Shown here one piece after another: positions 18,826-29,007 of a DNA stretch of 33,541 nucleotides. How positions within the stretch are numbered: position 1 is the stretch's first letter; each line of letters begins with the position of its first letter. A program made the position numbers and the translations under genes. The notes under the pieces are model-generated. The model saw only the letters and a list, made by a program, of their open reading frames with translations. It was not told the origin of the DNA and did not search any database. The stretch is from Burkholderiaceae bacterium. GTDB taxonomy: Bacteria > Pseudomonadota > Gammaproteobacteria > Burkholderiales > Burkholderiaceae_C. The stretch covers positions 1-33,541 of the forward strand of contig JAIEMS010000010.1 of assembly GCA_019751915.1 (NCBI GenBank), written 5' to 3'.

Positions 18826-20901
18826 GTGAAACTGCCCAAACTTCTGCCGCAATCTTTGATTGCCCGCGTCTATGCGCTGTACTCGGTGGCACTGTTGTTG
18901 TTTGTGGGTGGCAGTCTGTTTTTGTTCTATCAGTACCAGTATGAGCAGGTGGTCGAGGAGACTCAAGAATCTGCCTCCATGCTCATTGAAGTGCTGACCC
19001 AGAGCGTCTCAGACAGCGCAGTGATTGGCGACTACGACACCATCCAGCGCACCCTGAGCAAAGCGATTTTGCGTTCGCAATTTGAGTCTGCGGTTTACAT
19101 TGATTTGGCGGGCGGCACGGTGGAAAGCGCCAGCCCCAAAGGCAGCAAAAGCCCGTCGCACGCCCCTGACTGGTTGTTTGAGCTGATTGCCAATCGCGTC
19201 TACGACGTGAACCGCACCATTGCTGTCGGGGGCGTTGATTACGGCGTGCTGCGCCTGACGTTTGCGACCCACAACGTAGCAGATGGTTTATGGAGTTTGG
19301 TGGTCTCGGCGTTTTACCTGTCGCTGGCAAGCTTGATGGGGGGGCTGGCACTGATTTGGTTTCCGCTCAAGCGCTGGCTGGGTACGCTGGAACAGGTGCA
19401 GTATTTTGAGATCGACTACCCACAAGACGGTGATAACCCAGAGGGCATTTTGGCCGACAACCTGCCACTGGAGTTTCGGCCAGCATTTGATTTGCTCAGG
19501 CGCACAGCAGAAAGCCTGCGCAGCGAGTTGGCCAGCCGCGAGCAATCGCTCAGTGCATTGCGGAGCATTGCTGCCACTTTGATGCCAATCCAAGAAGAGA
19601 CGGATGAGGGCGGCAGCAGTGACATGAGCAGCCTACTCAAGGTGGTTGCTCAACTCATTGCCGAGCACAAAACCCGTGGTTTGGAGCTACAGCAGGCCAA
19701 AGAATCTGCCGAGGCCGCCAACCACGCCAAGTCGGACTTTTTGGCGACGATGAGCCACGAAATCCGCACCCCCATGAACGGGGTGCTGGTGATGGCGCAG
19801 TTGCTCCAGCAACCCCACCTGAGCGATGCAGATCGGTTGAGTTTTGCCAACACCATCTTTGCATCGGGCCAAACGCTGTTGCGCTTGTTGAGCGACATCC
19901 TCGACTTGGCCAAGGTCGAAGCCGGAAAATTGGAGCTGGAGGCTGAGGAGTGCCTACCCACTGCCTTGGTAGATGAAACCATGCTGTTGTTTACCGAAAC
20001 AGCGCGCAGCAAACAACTTGCATTGCACACCGGCACCTTGTTGCCCCCAGCCAGTTGCTACCGCACAGATGCCACCCGGCTGCGCCAGATGCTATCGAAC
20101 CTGATTAGCAATGCACTCAAGTTCACGGCACAGGGCAGTGTCGAGGTATCGGTGCGGGAGGTGCCGGAAAGTGGCGAGGACGCTGGCACCGCTTTGCTGG
20201 AGTTTGCGGTGCGCGACACTGGGATAGGGATTGCAGAAGATCGGCTAGGGCTGCTATTCCAGCCATTTTCGCAGGGAGATGCATCGTCAACACGCAAATA
20301 CGGCGGCACCGGCTTGGGGTTATCGATCGTACGCCAACTGGCCCAACTGATGGGCGGCGAAGCGGGGGTGAGTTCGACCGTGGGGGTTGGTTCGTGTTTT
20401 TGGTTCCGAGTCCGGGCCGAACGGGTAGTGAAGGCACCCGTAGTGGTCGCGGCCCCCAGCGCGGCGGCTACAGCCACACCTAGTGCGGGTGCCGGGCCGC
20501 AAAAATTCAGTGGGCATCTGCTGGTGGCCGAAGACAATCCGGTCAATCAGCAGTTGTTTCGGTTGTTGGTGCGTCGGCTGGGCCTGACGGCCACTGTGGT
20601 CGATGATGGCCTGCAAGCCGTAGCTGCAATGCACGATGGCACGCACTACGACCTGATTTTGATGGACCAGCAAATGCCCAACCTCGATGGCATGGACGCG
20701 ACACGGCAAATTCGTGCTTGGGAGGCCGGACAAGGCCCAGAGCGAAAGCCCATTCCGATCATTGCCGTGACTGCCAATGCTTTTGAGTCCGACCGCCAAC
20801 AGTGCACAGCCGCCGGTATGGACGACTTTATGAGCAAGCCCATCAACTTGGCAGAGTTCGCTGAAAAACTCGAACGCTGGTTGCCCAAGCCCGCTGCTTG
20901 A
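18826..20901 (+). CDS. Hybrid sensor histidine kinase with LapD/MoxY-like periplasmic domain
   Basis: The predicted protein has 691 residues, starting at GTG 18826, 9 nt after the binding-protein gene, so the two form an operon. Two membrane helices (about 14-35 and 156-180) enclose a periplasmic domain whose later part, APDWLFELI, resembles the LapD_MoxY_N family. A coiled region leads to the dimerisation domain with phospho-accepting H311 in [10 protein letters not shown], then an ATPase domain with N429 (NLISNALKF), DTGIGI near 464 and GGTGLGLS at 493-500. After an Ala/Pro/Val linker (535-558) a receiver domain carries E569/D570, D614 in [10 protein letters not shown]649 and K671. No separate response regulator or output domain is encoded nearby, so the partner is unknown. 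Related arrangements couple a periplasmic binding protein to kinase control, as in TorT-TorS. Confidence 0.93.
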   Translation: MKLPKLLPQSLIARVYALYSVALLLFVGGSLFLFYQYQYEQVVEETQESASMLIEVLTQSVSDSAVIGDYDTIQRTLSKAILRSQFESAVYIDLAGGTVESASPKGSKSPSHAPDWLFELIANRVYDVNRTIAVGGVDYGVLRLTFATHNVADGLWSLVVSAFYLSLASLMGGLALIWFPLKRWLGTLEQVQYFEIDYPQDGDNPEGILADNLPLEFRPAFDLLRRTAESLRSELASREQSLSALRSIAATLMPIQEETDEGGSSDMSSLLKVVAQLIAEHKTRGLELQQAKESAEAANHAKSDFLATMSHEIRTPMNGVLVMAQLLQQPHLSDADRLSFANTIFASGQTLLRLLSDILDLAKVEAGKLELEAEECLPTALVDETMLLFTETARSKQLALHTGTLLPPASCYRTDATRLRQMLSNLISNALKFTAQGSVEVSVREVPESGEDAGTALLEFAVRDTGIGIAEDRLGLLFQPFSQGDASSTRKYGGTGLGLSIVRQLAQLMGGEAGVSSTVGVGSCFWFRVRAERVVKAPVVVAAPSAAATATPSAGAGPQKFSGHLLVAEDNPVNQQLFRLLVRRLGLTATVVDDGLQAVAAMHDGTHYDLILMDQQMPNLDGMDATRQIRAWEAGQGPERKPIPIIAVTANAFESDRQQCTAAGMDDFMSKPINLAEFAEKLERWLPKPAA

Positions 20902-20905
20902 GCAC

Positions 20906-20926
20906 GCTGGCCGTTAATCGGCCAGC
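20906..20926. terminator. Hairpin between convergent kinase and PIN genes
   Basis: GCTGGCCG and CGGCCAGC pair over 8 bp around a TTAAT loop that contains the stop codon of the PIN gene. There is no T-run on either side, so termination efficiency is doubtful. Confidence 0.4.
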
Positions 20927-21384
20927 ACCAGCGCTGTGGCTGTGTGTACGCCATACGCCAGCAGGCGTTTGCGCATGCACAGCACGGCTTTGTCTTTACT
21001 CAAAAGTACAGCGTGCTCGGCTGCGGCCAAGTCGATGAACTTTTGATCGTCGGCATCTTTGCACACTGCGGACACACGCCCCGGCACCTGCGCCCACTGC
21101 ACTTGCGCGTCGTAGCTTTGCAGCACAGCGGCACAGCTCAGGCCATAAAAGGCCACGCGCGGGGCGATTTGGGAGTAATTGAGCACACGTTCCAGCTCGT
21201 CGCGCATGGGGGGCGTGGCTGTCCAGCGCAGTGCGCCCTTCTGTAGCAGTGCACGCAGTGGGGCAGTGGCCGGATCGTTGAACACCAAGTAATCGAGCAC
21301 GATGTTGGTGTCGAGCACCAGTGGTCGGGGCGCTGGTGCGGCCACGCCTGCCTCTGCCACAGGCCAACGCAGTTCAACGGCCAT
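20914..21384 (-). CDS. PIN-domain protein (putative ribonuclease, COG1569-like)
   Basis: The predicted protein has 156 residues from the ATG at 21384. The PIN fold acidic residues are visible: D25 in LVLDTNIVLDYL, E63 in MRDELERVL, D112/D113 in KDADDQKF and D131 in LLSKDKAVL. It resembles proteins annotated as putative toxin components of the PIN family (COG1569), which would cut RNA with a metal ion. No antitoxin gene sits beside it; instead it overlaps the end of the rRNA methyltransferase gene upstream by 11 nt on the same strand and is probably co-translated with it. A housekeeping RNA-processing role is therefore as likely as a toxin role. Earlier starts (21420 or 21480) are possible. 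Confidence 0.8.
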   Translation of the reverse strand: MAVELRWPVAEAGVAAPAPRPLVLDTNIVLDYLVFNDPATAPLRALLQKGALRWTATPPMRDELERVLNYSQIAPRVAFYGLSCAAVLQSYDAQVQWAQVPGRVSAVCKDADDQKFIDLAAAEHAVLLSKDKAVLCMRKRLLAYGVHTATALVLAD

Positions 21385-22675
21385 GGTGGTTGCCCGCCGT
21401 GGCCGCTGCGCTATCGGCATCGCCCCGGCGCGCGCGGGCCGAGCCTTGCACCAAGTCAAAGCGGAACAAGCGGCATTCAATCGGGCCGTTCCACATCGGT
21501 ACCCGACGTGACTCTTTCAAGCGCATTTTGCTGGGCAGTTTGAGGTCGGGGGTCAGCATCCAAGCTTGCCAGCCGGTGTAGTTCTTCTTCCAATGGGTTG
21601 CCAGTTGGCTGAAGAATTCGCCACCATCTTCGGTTTGTGCAATTTCGCGGCCTACGGCACTGCCACGGGCACGCTCTGCTGCGCGCTCGGTGGCGTTTTG
21701 GCCGGCGCTGCCAGCGGCGGCAATGCGCTCGCCGTAGGGCGGGTTCAGCAGCATCACACCCGGTTGCTCGCAGGGGGGCATGCGCTGCAAGGCATCGCCA
21801 CCGCGCAATTGCACGGCATCGGCCACGCCTGCACGCTGGGCGTTGCGCTGGGCAAAATCGACCATCCGGTGCGATACATCGCTACCAAAAATGGGGGTAG
21901 CGCTTGCCTGCTCTGCATTTTGTGCTTCATCTTTGATAGCACCCCAAACGTGCGCTTGGAATGGCAACAGCTTTTCAAAAGCAAAGCGCCGCAACGCACC
22001 CGGTGCAATGCGGCAGGCCATTTGTGCCGCTTCAATGGCAATGGTGCCGCTGCCGCAGCAGGGGTCGTACAGCGGCAAGGGGGCATCGCCCAGCGGATCC
22101 CAGCCACTGGCGGCAATCATGGCGGCGGCCAGCGTTTCTTTGAGTGGCGCATCGCCCTTGTCTTCGCGCCAGCCGCGCTTGAACAGTGGCTCGCCCGAGG
22201 TGTCGATATAGACCGTGGCGTGTTCGGTCGTCAAGTGCAGGTGAACGCGCACATCGGGCCACTGGGTATTGACATCGGGGCGTACGCCGCTCTTGGCACG
22301 AAAGCGGTCGGCTACCGCATCTTTGACACGCAAAGCCGCAAAGTTCAGGCTGGTCAGCGGGCTGTGTTGTGCTGTGACCTCGACCTTGAAAGTTTGGCGG
22401 GTGGTGAACCAAATTTCCCAAGCCACGCCACTGGCGATTTCGTACAAATCGTTTTCGTTGCGGTAGGTGTGGTGCGCCAGTTGCACCAGTACGCGTTGGG
22501 CCAAGCGGCTGTGCAGATTGAGCAGCAGTGCATTGCGCCACGAGGCGCGCAGCAGCACACCGCCACGGCCTGTGAGCAGATCATTGCCTGTCAAGCCGGT
22601 AATTTGGTGGACTTCGTCGGCCAGAAAGCCCTCGACACCAGCGGCGCAGGGGAGAAAGAGTTGGAGTTGGTTCAT
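21374..22675 (-). CDS. rlmL: THUMP-domain 23S rRNA (guanine-N2)-methyltransferase, RlmL-like
   Basis: The predicted protein has 433 residues. The N-terminus (LFLPCAAGVEGFLADEV) and following region form the THUMP RNA-binding part; the catalytic half has DPCCGSGTIAIEAA (about 204-217) for SAM binding and the NPPYGER motif at 311-317, which defines N2-guanine methyltransferases. In E. coli RlmL is fused to RlmK in a protein of about 700 residues; here only the RlmL-like half exists, as in many bacteria. It likely methylates a guanine of 23S rRNA (G2445 by homology). I chose ATG 22675 because the conserved sequence starts there; a GTG at 22714 follows GGAGGAG at long spacing. The C-terminal tail is Arg/Ala-rich and overlaps the PIN gene. 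Confidence 0.9.
   Translation of the reverse strand: MNQLQLFLPCAAGVEGFLADEVHQITGLTGNDLLTGRGGVLLRASWRNALLLNLHSRLAQRVLVQLAHHTYRNENDLYEIASGVAWEIWFTTRQTFKVEVTAQHSPLTSLNFAALRVKDAVADRFRAKSGVRPDVNTQWPDVRVHLHLTTEHATVYIDTSGEPLFKRGWREDKGDAPLKETLAAAMIAASGWDPLGDAPLPLYDPCCGSGTIAIEAAQMACRIAPGALRRFAFEKLLPFQAHVWGAIKDEAQNAEQASATPIFGSDVSHRMVDFAQRNAQRAGVADAVQLRGGDALQRMPPCEQPGVMLLNPPYGERIAAAGSAGQNATERAAERARGSAVGREIAQTEDGGEFFSQLATHWKKNYTGWQAWMLTPDLKLPSKMRLKESRRVPMWNGPIECRLFRFDLVQGSARARRGDADSAAATAGNHHGR
21898..21929 (-). repeat. Possible degenerate copy of the 32-nt element inside rlmL
   Basis: The minus strand ends in AAGCGCTA, identical to the end box of the copy at 28956, but the dodecamer at the other side matches in only 7 of 12 positions. 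It encodes part of EAQNAEQASAT between two conserved segments. Kept as a weak candidate. Confidence 0.3.
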
Positions 22676-22752
22676 AGGGTGTCGAGGATAAAGCCTGTGC
22701 TCAAACGCACTCACTTACACTTTGTCTCCTCCATTTTGCGTAAAGCTGCACC

Positions 22753-23553
22753 ATGAACCGCCGCCTTTCTTTCGCAACCCTGTTGTTGACTGGGTTCTTT
22801 GCCCTTCAAAGCCAAGCCGCCGATGAACCCAACCGTTTGCAGCGCATTCAAGCCAGCAAGACGCTGCGGGTGTGCATTTGGCCCGATTACTACGGTATTT
22901 CATTTCGCAACCCTAAAACACAATTGCTCTCGGGCATTGATATCGACAATGCCAACGACTTGGCCAAAGCGCTGGGGGCCAAGGCAGAGTTTGTGGACAG
23001 CTCGTTTGCCAAACTGGTGGAAGATGTGACCCAAGACCGTTGCGACATCGCCATGTTTGCTGTCGGTATCACGCCAGCGCGCCAAGAAAAATTGCACTTT
23101 ACCCAGCCCCATTTGGCCAGCGACATCTACGCCATCACCACCAAAACCAACCGGAGCATCCAGAGTTGGGTCGATATTGACAAGCCTAGCACGGTGGTGG
23201 TGGTTGCCAAGGGTACGCTGCACGAGCCGATCATGCGAGAGCGACTGCAGTTTGCCGAGTTGCGCGTGGTCGATACTCCTGCCGCGCGCGAACAAGAAGT
23301 GCAATCGGGCCGGGCTGATGTGTTCATGACCGACTACCCGTTCAGCCGCCGCATGCTAGACCGCAGCGACTGGGCGCGGCTGGTATCGCCCAGCAGCACT
23401 TTCCATATTACCCCGTATGCTTGGGCCATGCACCCCAACGATAGCCGTTTACACGCCCGGGTCGAGCAGGTGCTAGCAGAGATGAAGCGCGATGGCCGCC
23501 TGCGCACCAATGCCCAGCGCCACGGACTCGAACCGATTGTTGTTGCCAAATGA
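22753..23553 (+). CDS. Family 3 periplasmic solute-binding protein
   Basis: This 266-residue precursor has a signal peptide of about 22 residues (LLLTGFFALQSQA). The mature protein shows the SBP_bac_3 pattern: LRVCIWPDYYGISF, LSGIDIDNANDLAKALG, DRCDIAMFAVGITPAR, KLHFTQPHLASDIYAI, a Cys pair (C41 and C97), and ADVFMTDYPFSRRML. Such proteins bind amino acids or other small polar solutes in the periplasm. No ABC permease or ATPase lies nearby; 49 nt downstream begins a membrane GGDEF-EAL protein with a periplasmic sensor region. A sensing rather than transport role is my inference. The start ATG lies 77 nt from the divergent rlmL start. Confidence 0.87.
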   Translation: MNRRLSFATLLLTGFFALQSQAADEPNRLQRIQASKTLRVCIWPDYYGISFRNPKTQLLSGIDIDNANDLAKALGAKAEFVDSSFAKLVEDVTQDRCDIAMFAVGITPARQEKLHFTQPHLASDIYAITTKTNRSIQSWVDIDKPSTVVVVAKGTLHEPIMRERLQFAELRVVDTPAAREQEVQSGRADVFMTDYPFSRRMLDRSDWARLVSPSSTFHITPYAWAMHPNDSRLHARVEQVLAEMKRDGRLRTNAQRHGLEPIVVAK

Positions 23554-23602
23554 GTCCCAAGCAAGCAATGCCTGCCGGGTTGTTTTCTCGATTTGCTTTT
23601 GT

Positions 23603-26600
23603 ATGCTGTCTTCTGCGCTAAAGCAGCGCCATGTTTTTTGGGTGCTCGCAGCGGTCGTGTTGGCCGTCGGTTGGTTGTCGGCACTGGGCTTTACCCTGTG
23701 GCGCTTGCGAGAAGAAGCGCTGGCCAATGGTTTGGAGCAGGCGGTCATCCATGCCCGCCACTTTGAAGAACACCTGACCCAAACACTGCAACTGATTGAT
23801 GTTGCTGCCGAGAACATTGCACCGCTGTACGAGAACGGCATGGAGCCTAAAAATCTAGGCCCACGCCTGCGTGAGATGCTGCGGCCCATGCCCTACTTGC
23901 GCTCCATTGCGGTGCTGGATGCGCGTGGGCAGGTGCTCGATAGCTCCAACCCGGCCAACATCGGTATCGTCATCGACTTGCAGGACTTTTACCCGTCGCG
24001 CAACCCCGAGGCCCCCATTTTGCGCATTGGCAACCCTTGGCAGGGCCGCGATTTTATCTCGGCATCTGTGGTGACGAAAGCGGTGGTGTTGTCGCCGACC
24101 GAGCCACACTTGGTGCCGGTGCTGCGCAGATTGTCGGGTACAGCAAAACCGCTGTGGCTGCTGACAGCCATCAATCCTGATTACTTTGTTAACTACGCTG
24201 GCAATTTGATGGGGGCCGAGCACGGCCATGTGCAATGGCTGCGCTACGACGACGTGCTACTCATGTCGGGCGCACCGAACGAGCATCCCGGCACCCAAGG
24301 TGCCGCCGGGGATTTTGGCGAAGGCATTGCCCGCAACGAACAAGGGGTGCTAGCGCAGCGATTGCCCACCGGTCAATCCGTACTGACCGCTTACCGTGCC
24401 TCCAGCCGGTTTCCGATTGTGGTGGCCGCACAGATGGATCGCGGTGCCATCTTGACCCAGTGGGCCAGCGAAGCCCAGCGCTTGATTGGGATTTTTGTGC
24501 CCAGCTTGTTGGCGTTGGCTGCGGTGGGGTATGTTGCTTTGCGCCGTCAACAGCGATTGGCCCGCAAGCAGGCCGAACTCAATGAAGAACGCAGCTTGGC
24601 GGCCAGCGTGTTCGAGAGCAATTCTGATGCGATCATCATCACCTCACCCGATGTTCGTATTCTGTCGGTCAATCCAGCTTTTGAGCGCGTGACCGGCTAC
24701 AGCACGACCGAAGTGCTGAACGTGAACCCGCGCTTTATGGCCTCGGGCGTTCAAGACCGCACCTTTTACACCCAGATGTGGGCCACCTTGCTGCGCCACA
24801 GCCATTGGGAAGGGGAGATCTTCAACCGGCACAAAGAGGGCTATCTCTACACCGCCTTGCTGCGCATCAATGCCGTGAAAGACGCTGCCGGCCATTTGCG
24901 CCACTACGTTGGCACCATCACCGACGTGACGCAGAAAAACGCTGCCCAAGAGCAGCTCAAACTCGCGGCCAGCGTCTTTAGCCATGCCCGCGAGGGCATC
25001 ATGATTACCTCGCCGCAGGGCGACATGATTGAGGTCAACGCGGCTTTTTCGCGCATTACCGGCTACCACCGCGATGAAGTCATTGGTCAAAACTCCAATA
25101 TGCTCAGTTCGGGGCTGCAAGGGGCCGAGTTTTACGCCAGCATGTGGGCCGAGCTGTCAGACAAGGGGCGCTGGACGGGCGAAATCTGGAACCGACGCAA
25201 AAGTGGCGAGGTGTATGCCGAAATGCTCACCATCAGTGCGGTGTGCGATGCCCACGGCAAGGCCCTGCGCTATGTGGCGCTGTTTTCCGACATTTCGCAG
25301 CAAAAAGAAAACGAAAAACGACTCGAACATATCGCCCACTACGATGCCTTGACGGGCCTGCCCAACCGCGTGCTGTTGGCCGATCGCTTGCGCCAAGCCA
25401 TGGTGCAGTCTGGGCGCTATGCCAAAAAACTGGCAGTGGTTTTTTTGGATTTGGATGGTTTCAAGGCCATCAACGACACCTACGGCCATGCGATGGGCGA
25501 CAAGTTGCTGATTGAGCTGGCCGCACGCATGCAGCGCGCTCTGCGCGATGGCGACACCATTGCCCGTATTGGCGGGGACGAGTTTGTTGCAGTGTTGGCC
25601 AATTTGGCGCAGCACGAGGCCGCCGGTGTCGTGCTGGACCGTTTGTTGCTCGCCGCTGCCGAGCCGGTGTTGGCCGATGGTATAGCGCTGCAAGTGTCCG
25701 CTAGCGTGGGCGTTGCGTTCTTTCCACAGGCCGAAGAGGTCGATGCCGACCAGCTCTTGCGCCAAGCCGACCAAGCCATGTACCAAGCCAAGGTGACGGG
25801 CAAGAACCGCTACCACGTCTTCGATGCCGAACAAGACCGCCATCTGCGTGGGCACCATGAGGGTCTGGAAAACATCCGCCAGTCGCTGCAAAAAGACGAG
25901 TTTGCACTGTATTACCAACCCAAAGTCAATATGCGTACCGGCGAGGTGGTGGGTGCCGAAGCACTGATCCGCTGGCTGCACCCTGAGCGCGGAGTGTTGG
26001 CACCGGCGGCCTTTTTGCCCGCCTTGGAAAGCGATGAGCTGGCGGTGCAAATGGGCGACTGGGTGCTCGAAACCGCCATGGCCCAAATCGAGAGGTGGAA
26101 AGCACAGGGACTAAGCCTCCCGGTCAGTGTCAATATGGATGCGCGGCAATTGCAGCAGCCCGATTTTGTAATGCGGCTACGGCATTTGTTGGCACTGCAC
26201 CCGCATATCGGCCCCGGTGATTTGGAGCTGGAGGTGCTAGAGACCAACGCGCTAGACGATATTCCGGGTATCTCGCGCTTGATGGATGCGTGCCACGAGA
26301 TGGGCGTGGGCTTCGCGCTGGACGACTTTGGCACCGGCTATTCGTCGCTGACCTACCTGCGCCGCCTGCCGGCCAAGTTGCTCAAAATTGACCAAAGTTT
26401 TGTCCGCGACATGCTCGACGATCCGGACGATATGGCGATTCTGGAAGGGGTGTTGGGACTGGCGCGGGTGTTTCAGCGCCAAGTGATTGCCGAGGGCGTT
26501 GAGACCGTTGCGCACGGACTGATGCTGTTGCGCTTGGGTTGCGAGTGGGGGCAAGGCTATGCCATTGCCCGACCTATGCCCGCGTCCCACATAGCGAACT

Positions 26601-26995
26601 GGCTCCAGACATGGCGCCCTGAACCTTCTTGGCTCGGCCTGCCACCGGCCCGGCGTGACGATCTTCCGCTGCTGTTTGCCGTGGTCGAGCACCGCGCTTG
26701 GGTGGCAGGCATCACCAGTTACCTGCGCGGTGAACGCGATGCGTTACCAGAGTTAGATTTGCAAAACTGCCGCTTTAGCCATTGGCTGCAACACGAGGGT
26801 GGGCACGAGCGCTACGCAGGCAATGCCCTATTTGAAGAAATTGAGCAGTTGCACCAGCAAATCCATGCCCATGCGGCGACCTTGGTTTCTCTGCAACACC
26901 AAGGTCAGGTCGACCCAGTGCTGGGGCGCATCCCTGAAATTGACACGCTGCGCGATGCGTTGCTAGAAAAATTGATGCTGCTGCTCGATATGTAA
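23603..26995 (+). CDS. Membrane PAS-PAS-GGDEF-EAL protein with C-terminal CZB-like domain
   Basis: This c-di-GMP enzyme has 1130 residues from the ATG at 23603. A membrane helix at about 10-32, a periplasmic CACHE-like region (about 35-290) and a second helix (about 293-313) are followed by two PAS domains (about 330-450 and 452-570). The GGDEF domain has an intact GGDEF at 657-661 with inhibitory-site RDGD at 648-651. The EAL domain has EAL at 786-788, N844, DDFGTGYSS from 907 and K928, all needed for phosphodiesterase activity, so both reactions are possible. The last 110 residues resemble a CZB zinc-binding domain: H1030 in EHRAW, C1056 in NCRFSHWL, and H1084 and H1088 in LHQQIHAHA. In DgcZ of E. 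coli a CZB domain makes a cyclase zinc-responsive. The gene follows the family 3 binding protein gene. Confidence 0.92.
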   Translation: MLSSALKQRHVFWVLAAVVLAVGWLSALGFTLWRLREEALANGLEQAVIHARHFEEHLTQTLQLIDVAAENIAPLYENGMEPKNLGPRLREMLRPMPYLRSIAVLDARGQVLDSSNPANIGIVIDLQDFYPSRNPEAPILRIGNPWQGRDFISASVVTKAVVLSPTEPHLVPVLRRLSGTAKPLWLLTAINPDYFVNYAGNLMGAEHGHVQWLRYDDVLLMSGAPNEHPGTQGAAGDFGEGIARNEQGVLAQRLPTGQSVLTAYRASSRFPIVVAAQMDRGAILTQWASEAQRLIGIFVPSLLALAAVGYVALRRQQRLARKQAELNEERSLAASVFESNSDAIIITSPDVRILSVNPAFERVTGYSTTEVLNVNPRFMASGVQDRTFYTQMWATLLRHSHWEGEIFNRHKEGYLYTALLRINAVKDAAGHLRHYVGTITDVTQKNAAQEQLKLAASVFSHAREGIMITSPQGDMIEVNAAFSRITGYHRDEVIGQNSNMLSSGLQGAEFYASMWAELSDKGRWTGEIWNRRKSGEVYAEMLTISAVCDAHGKALRYVALFSDISQQKENEKRLEHIAHYDALTGLPNRVLLADRLRQAMVQSGRYAKKLAVVFLDLDGFKAINDTYGHAMGDKLLIELAARMQRALRDGDTIARIGGDEFVAVLANLAQHEAAGVVLDRLLLAAAEPVLADGIALQVSASVGVAFFPQAEEVDADQLLRQADQAMYQAKVTGKNRYHVFDAEQDRHLRGHHEGLENIRQSLQKDEFALYYQPKVNMRTGEVVGAEALIRWLHPERGVLAPAAFLPALESDELAVQMGDWVLETAMAQIERWKAQGLSLPVSVNMDARQLQQPDFVMRLRHLLALHPHIGPGDLELEVLETNALDDIPGISRLMDACHEMGVGFALDDFGTGYSSLTYLRRLPAKLLKIDQSFVRDMLDDPDDMAILEGVLGLARVFQRQVIAEGVETVAHGLMLLRLGCEWGQGYAIARPMPASHIANWLQTWRPEPSWLGLPPARRDDLPLLFAVVEHRAWVAGITSYLRGERDALPELDLQNCRFSHWLQHEGGHERYAGNALFEEIEQLHQQIHAHAATLVSLQHQGQVDPVLGRIPEIDTLRDALLEKLMLLLDM

Positions 26996-27025
26996 CTGGC
27001 AATGCCACACAGCACTTAAATGTGT

Positions 27026-27040
27026 TGGCACAATTGTTGC
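27026..27040 (+). promoter_or_regulatory. Sigma-54 (-24/-12) promoter of the chemoreceptor gene
   Basis: TGGCACAATTGTTGC matches the sigma-54 consensus TGGCAC-N5-TTGC completely, with the required GG-N10-GC spacing. The start of transcription would be near 27052, about 33 nt before the ATG at 27085, and its position rules out the earlier in-frame start at 27022. I did not identify an enhancer site. Confidence 0.8.
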
Positions 27041-27084
27041 GGCTCCTGCACAATGAATCAATGGTTTGTGCCAAAGGAGTCCGC

Positions 27085-28926
27085 ATGTTTCATACCCTTC
27101 GTGCCCGCCTGATTGCCATTTGTGTTGGCATCACGGTCGTCTCTCTCTTGGCGCTTTCTGTGGCTATTTTTGTCACGGTACGCCACGACACACTGGCATC
27201 CATTGATGCGCACATCGGCCAGCTTACGCAGATGTATGCGGCTGATGTTGCCGAATGGGTGCGCGACAAGCAGCGCATTACTTCGTCGATGAAGATCGCT
27301 GCGGCCCAAGAAGACCCCCGGCTCTTTCTGCAAGCAACCAAGGATGCCGGTGGCTTTGACGATATTTACATTGTTTACGCCGACAACCGCCCTCTTTTCT
27401 TGCACCCGTTGCCCGCTGGCTACTCGGGCGTGCAACGCGCTTGGTACAAACAAGGCATCGCCACCGATGGCCCAGCGCTCACGCCTGCTTATGTCGATGC
27501 AACCAGCGGTTTGCTGACCATCAGTTTTGTCGAGCGGTTTGGCCCCAAAGACAAGCCCTTGGGTGTTTTTGGCTCTGACATGTTGTTGTCGAGCATTGCC
27601 AAGATGGTGGCTGCAATCCGGCCCCAAGAGAGCAGTTTTGCCTTTTTGGTCGATGAGCAAGGCCAATTGTTGGCATACCATCGGCCCGAGTTGGAGCTTA
27701 AACCAGTCTCTAAAGTGATCGCTGGCATGGATGTGGCGCAGTTGCGCACCTTGAGCCAAGCAACGCATGGTGGCGAAGTGGACGTGGATGGCACCACCCA
27801 CCTCTTGTATGCCCGCAAAGTCAGTGGCACCCCTTGGATTTTGGGCGTGGCCGTTGAACGTGCGCAAGCCATGCAGCCCGTCGGGGCGTTGTTGCGAATC
27901 ATGGCGGGCATGGCCGTACTGTGCCTTGTACTGGCAGTCAGTTTGATGTTTTCGGCCTTGGCCCGTTTGCTGCGCCGACTCGATCTGGTGCGCGATGCGT
28001 TGCAAGAAATTGCTTCGGGTGATGGTGACTTGACACGCCGGATGAGCGTAAAAGGCAACGATGAGCTGACCCAAATCGGCACAGCGTTTAACCAGTTTGC
28101 CGACAAAATCACAATGGTGCTGAGCAAAATTCGCAGCGCCTCGGAGTCGGTGCATGTGGCAACCCGGGAAATTGCACTGGGCAACCAAGACCTGTCGCAG
28201 CGCACCGAGCAGCAGGCCAGTTCGCTGGAAGAAACCTCGGCAGCGATGGAGCAACTCACCAGCACCGTGCAGCACAACGCCGACAACGCCCGCCATGCCA
28301 GCGAGCTGGCAAGCACCGCCTCGCAAGTGGCGGTGCATGGTGGTAGCGTCGTCAACCAAGTGGTGCAGACAATGGAGGCCATTTATGCTTCGTCGCAGCG
28401 CATGGGGGACATCATCGGCGTGATCGACGGTATTGCATTTCAGACCAATATTTTGGCGCTCAATGCTGCGGTGGAAGCCGCCCGTGCTGGCGAACAAGGG
28501 CGCGGTTTTGCGGTGGTGGCCTCTGAGGTTCGTTCTCTAGCGCACCGCAGCGCCCAAGCTGCCAAAGAGATTAAAACTTTGATTGATGGCTCGGTCGGGC
28601 AAATCGAAAGCGGCAGCAAGTTGGTGCAAGACGCTGGGGTCACTATGGAGCAAGTGGTGACGCGGGTGCGCCAAGTGACCGAGATCGTGGCCGAAATCAG
28701 TGCCGCCAGCAAAGAACAAAGCATTGGTATTGCCGAGATTGGCAATGCCGTCACTTTGATGGACCAAGCGACGCAGCAAAACGCCGCCTTGGTCGAGCAA
28801 GCCACGGCAGCGGCCTGTTCGCTTGAGCAACAATCGGCGCAACTAGAGGAGGCAGTAGCCACGTTCAAGCTGGAATCTGCTGGCGCAGGTCGTGCCTTGC
28901 GTTTAGGACCTGTTGAGGGAGTCTGA
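27085..28926 (+). CDS. Methyl-accepting chemotaxis protein with dCACHE sensor
   Basis: The predicted protein has 613 residues. One helix (about 8-32), a periplasmic double-CACHE domain (33-265, with the ligand-pocket-like [22 protein letters not shown]), a second helix (269-292), a HAMP domain (about 292-345) and a cytoplasmic signalling domain to about residue 590. The hairpin tip is intact, [20 protein letters not shown], and flanking Gln/Glu pairs for methylation are visible. No CheR/CheB-docking pentapeptide such as NWETF ends the protein. AAGGAG lies 5 nt before the ATG at 27085. dCACHE receptors usually sense amino acids, organic acids or similar solutes; the ligand is unknown. No other che gene is in the window, so it reports to a chemotaxis system elsewhere. 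Confidence 0.95.
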   Translation: MFHTLRARLIAICVGITVVSLLALSVAIFVTVRHDTLASIDAHIGQLTQMYAADVAEWVRDKQRITSSMKIAAAQEDPRLFLQATKDAGGFDDIYIVYADNRPLFLHPLPAGYSGVQRAWYKQGIATDGPALTPAYVDATSGLLTISFVERFGPKDKPLGVFGSDMLLSSIAKMVAAIRPQESSFAFLVDEQGQLLAYHRPELELKPVSKVIAGMDVAQLRTLSQATHGGEVDVDGTTHLLYARKVSGTPWILGVAVERAQAMQPVGALLRIMAGMAVLCLVLAVSLMFSALARLLRRLDLVRDALQEIASGDGDLTRRMSVKGNDELTQIGTAFNQFADKITMVLSKIRSASESVHVATREIALGNQDLSQRTEQQASSLEETSAAMEQLTSTVQHNADNARHASELASTASQVAVHGGSVVNQVVQTMEAIYASSQRMGDIIGVIDGIAFQTNILALNAAVEAARAGEQGRGFAVVASEVRSLAHRSAQAAKEIKTLIDGSVGQIESGSKLVQDAGVTMEQVVTRVRQVTEIVAEISAASKEQSIGIAEIGNAVTLMDQATQQNAALVEQATAAACSLEQQSAQLEEAVATFKLESAGAGRALRLGPVEGV

Positions 28927-28955
28927 CAACCCCAAAAAAGAAGAAAATCAGCCTC

Positions 28956-28987
28956 TAGCGCTTTAGCAGAAACGATTTGTTGCTATT
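28956..28987 (-). repeat. 32-nt dispersed element, intergenic copy
   Basis: On the minus strand AATAGCAACAAA, twelve variable bases, then AAGCGCTA, lying between the convergent chemoreceptor and peroxidase genes. Its surroundings (GAGGCTGATTTTC, TATAAATAAAATAGC) resemble a short repeat common between genes of Comamonadaceae, recalled from memory and not checked. Confidence 0.65.
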
Positions 28988-29007
28988 TTATTTATAGCAC
29001 ATGACAC

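Noticed and set aside
27058-28497. 479-codon minus-strand frame opposite the chemoreceptor gene
   Set aside because: It is a shadow of conserved CACHE, HAMP and signalling domains.
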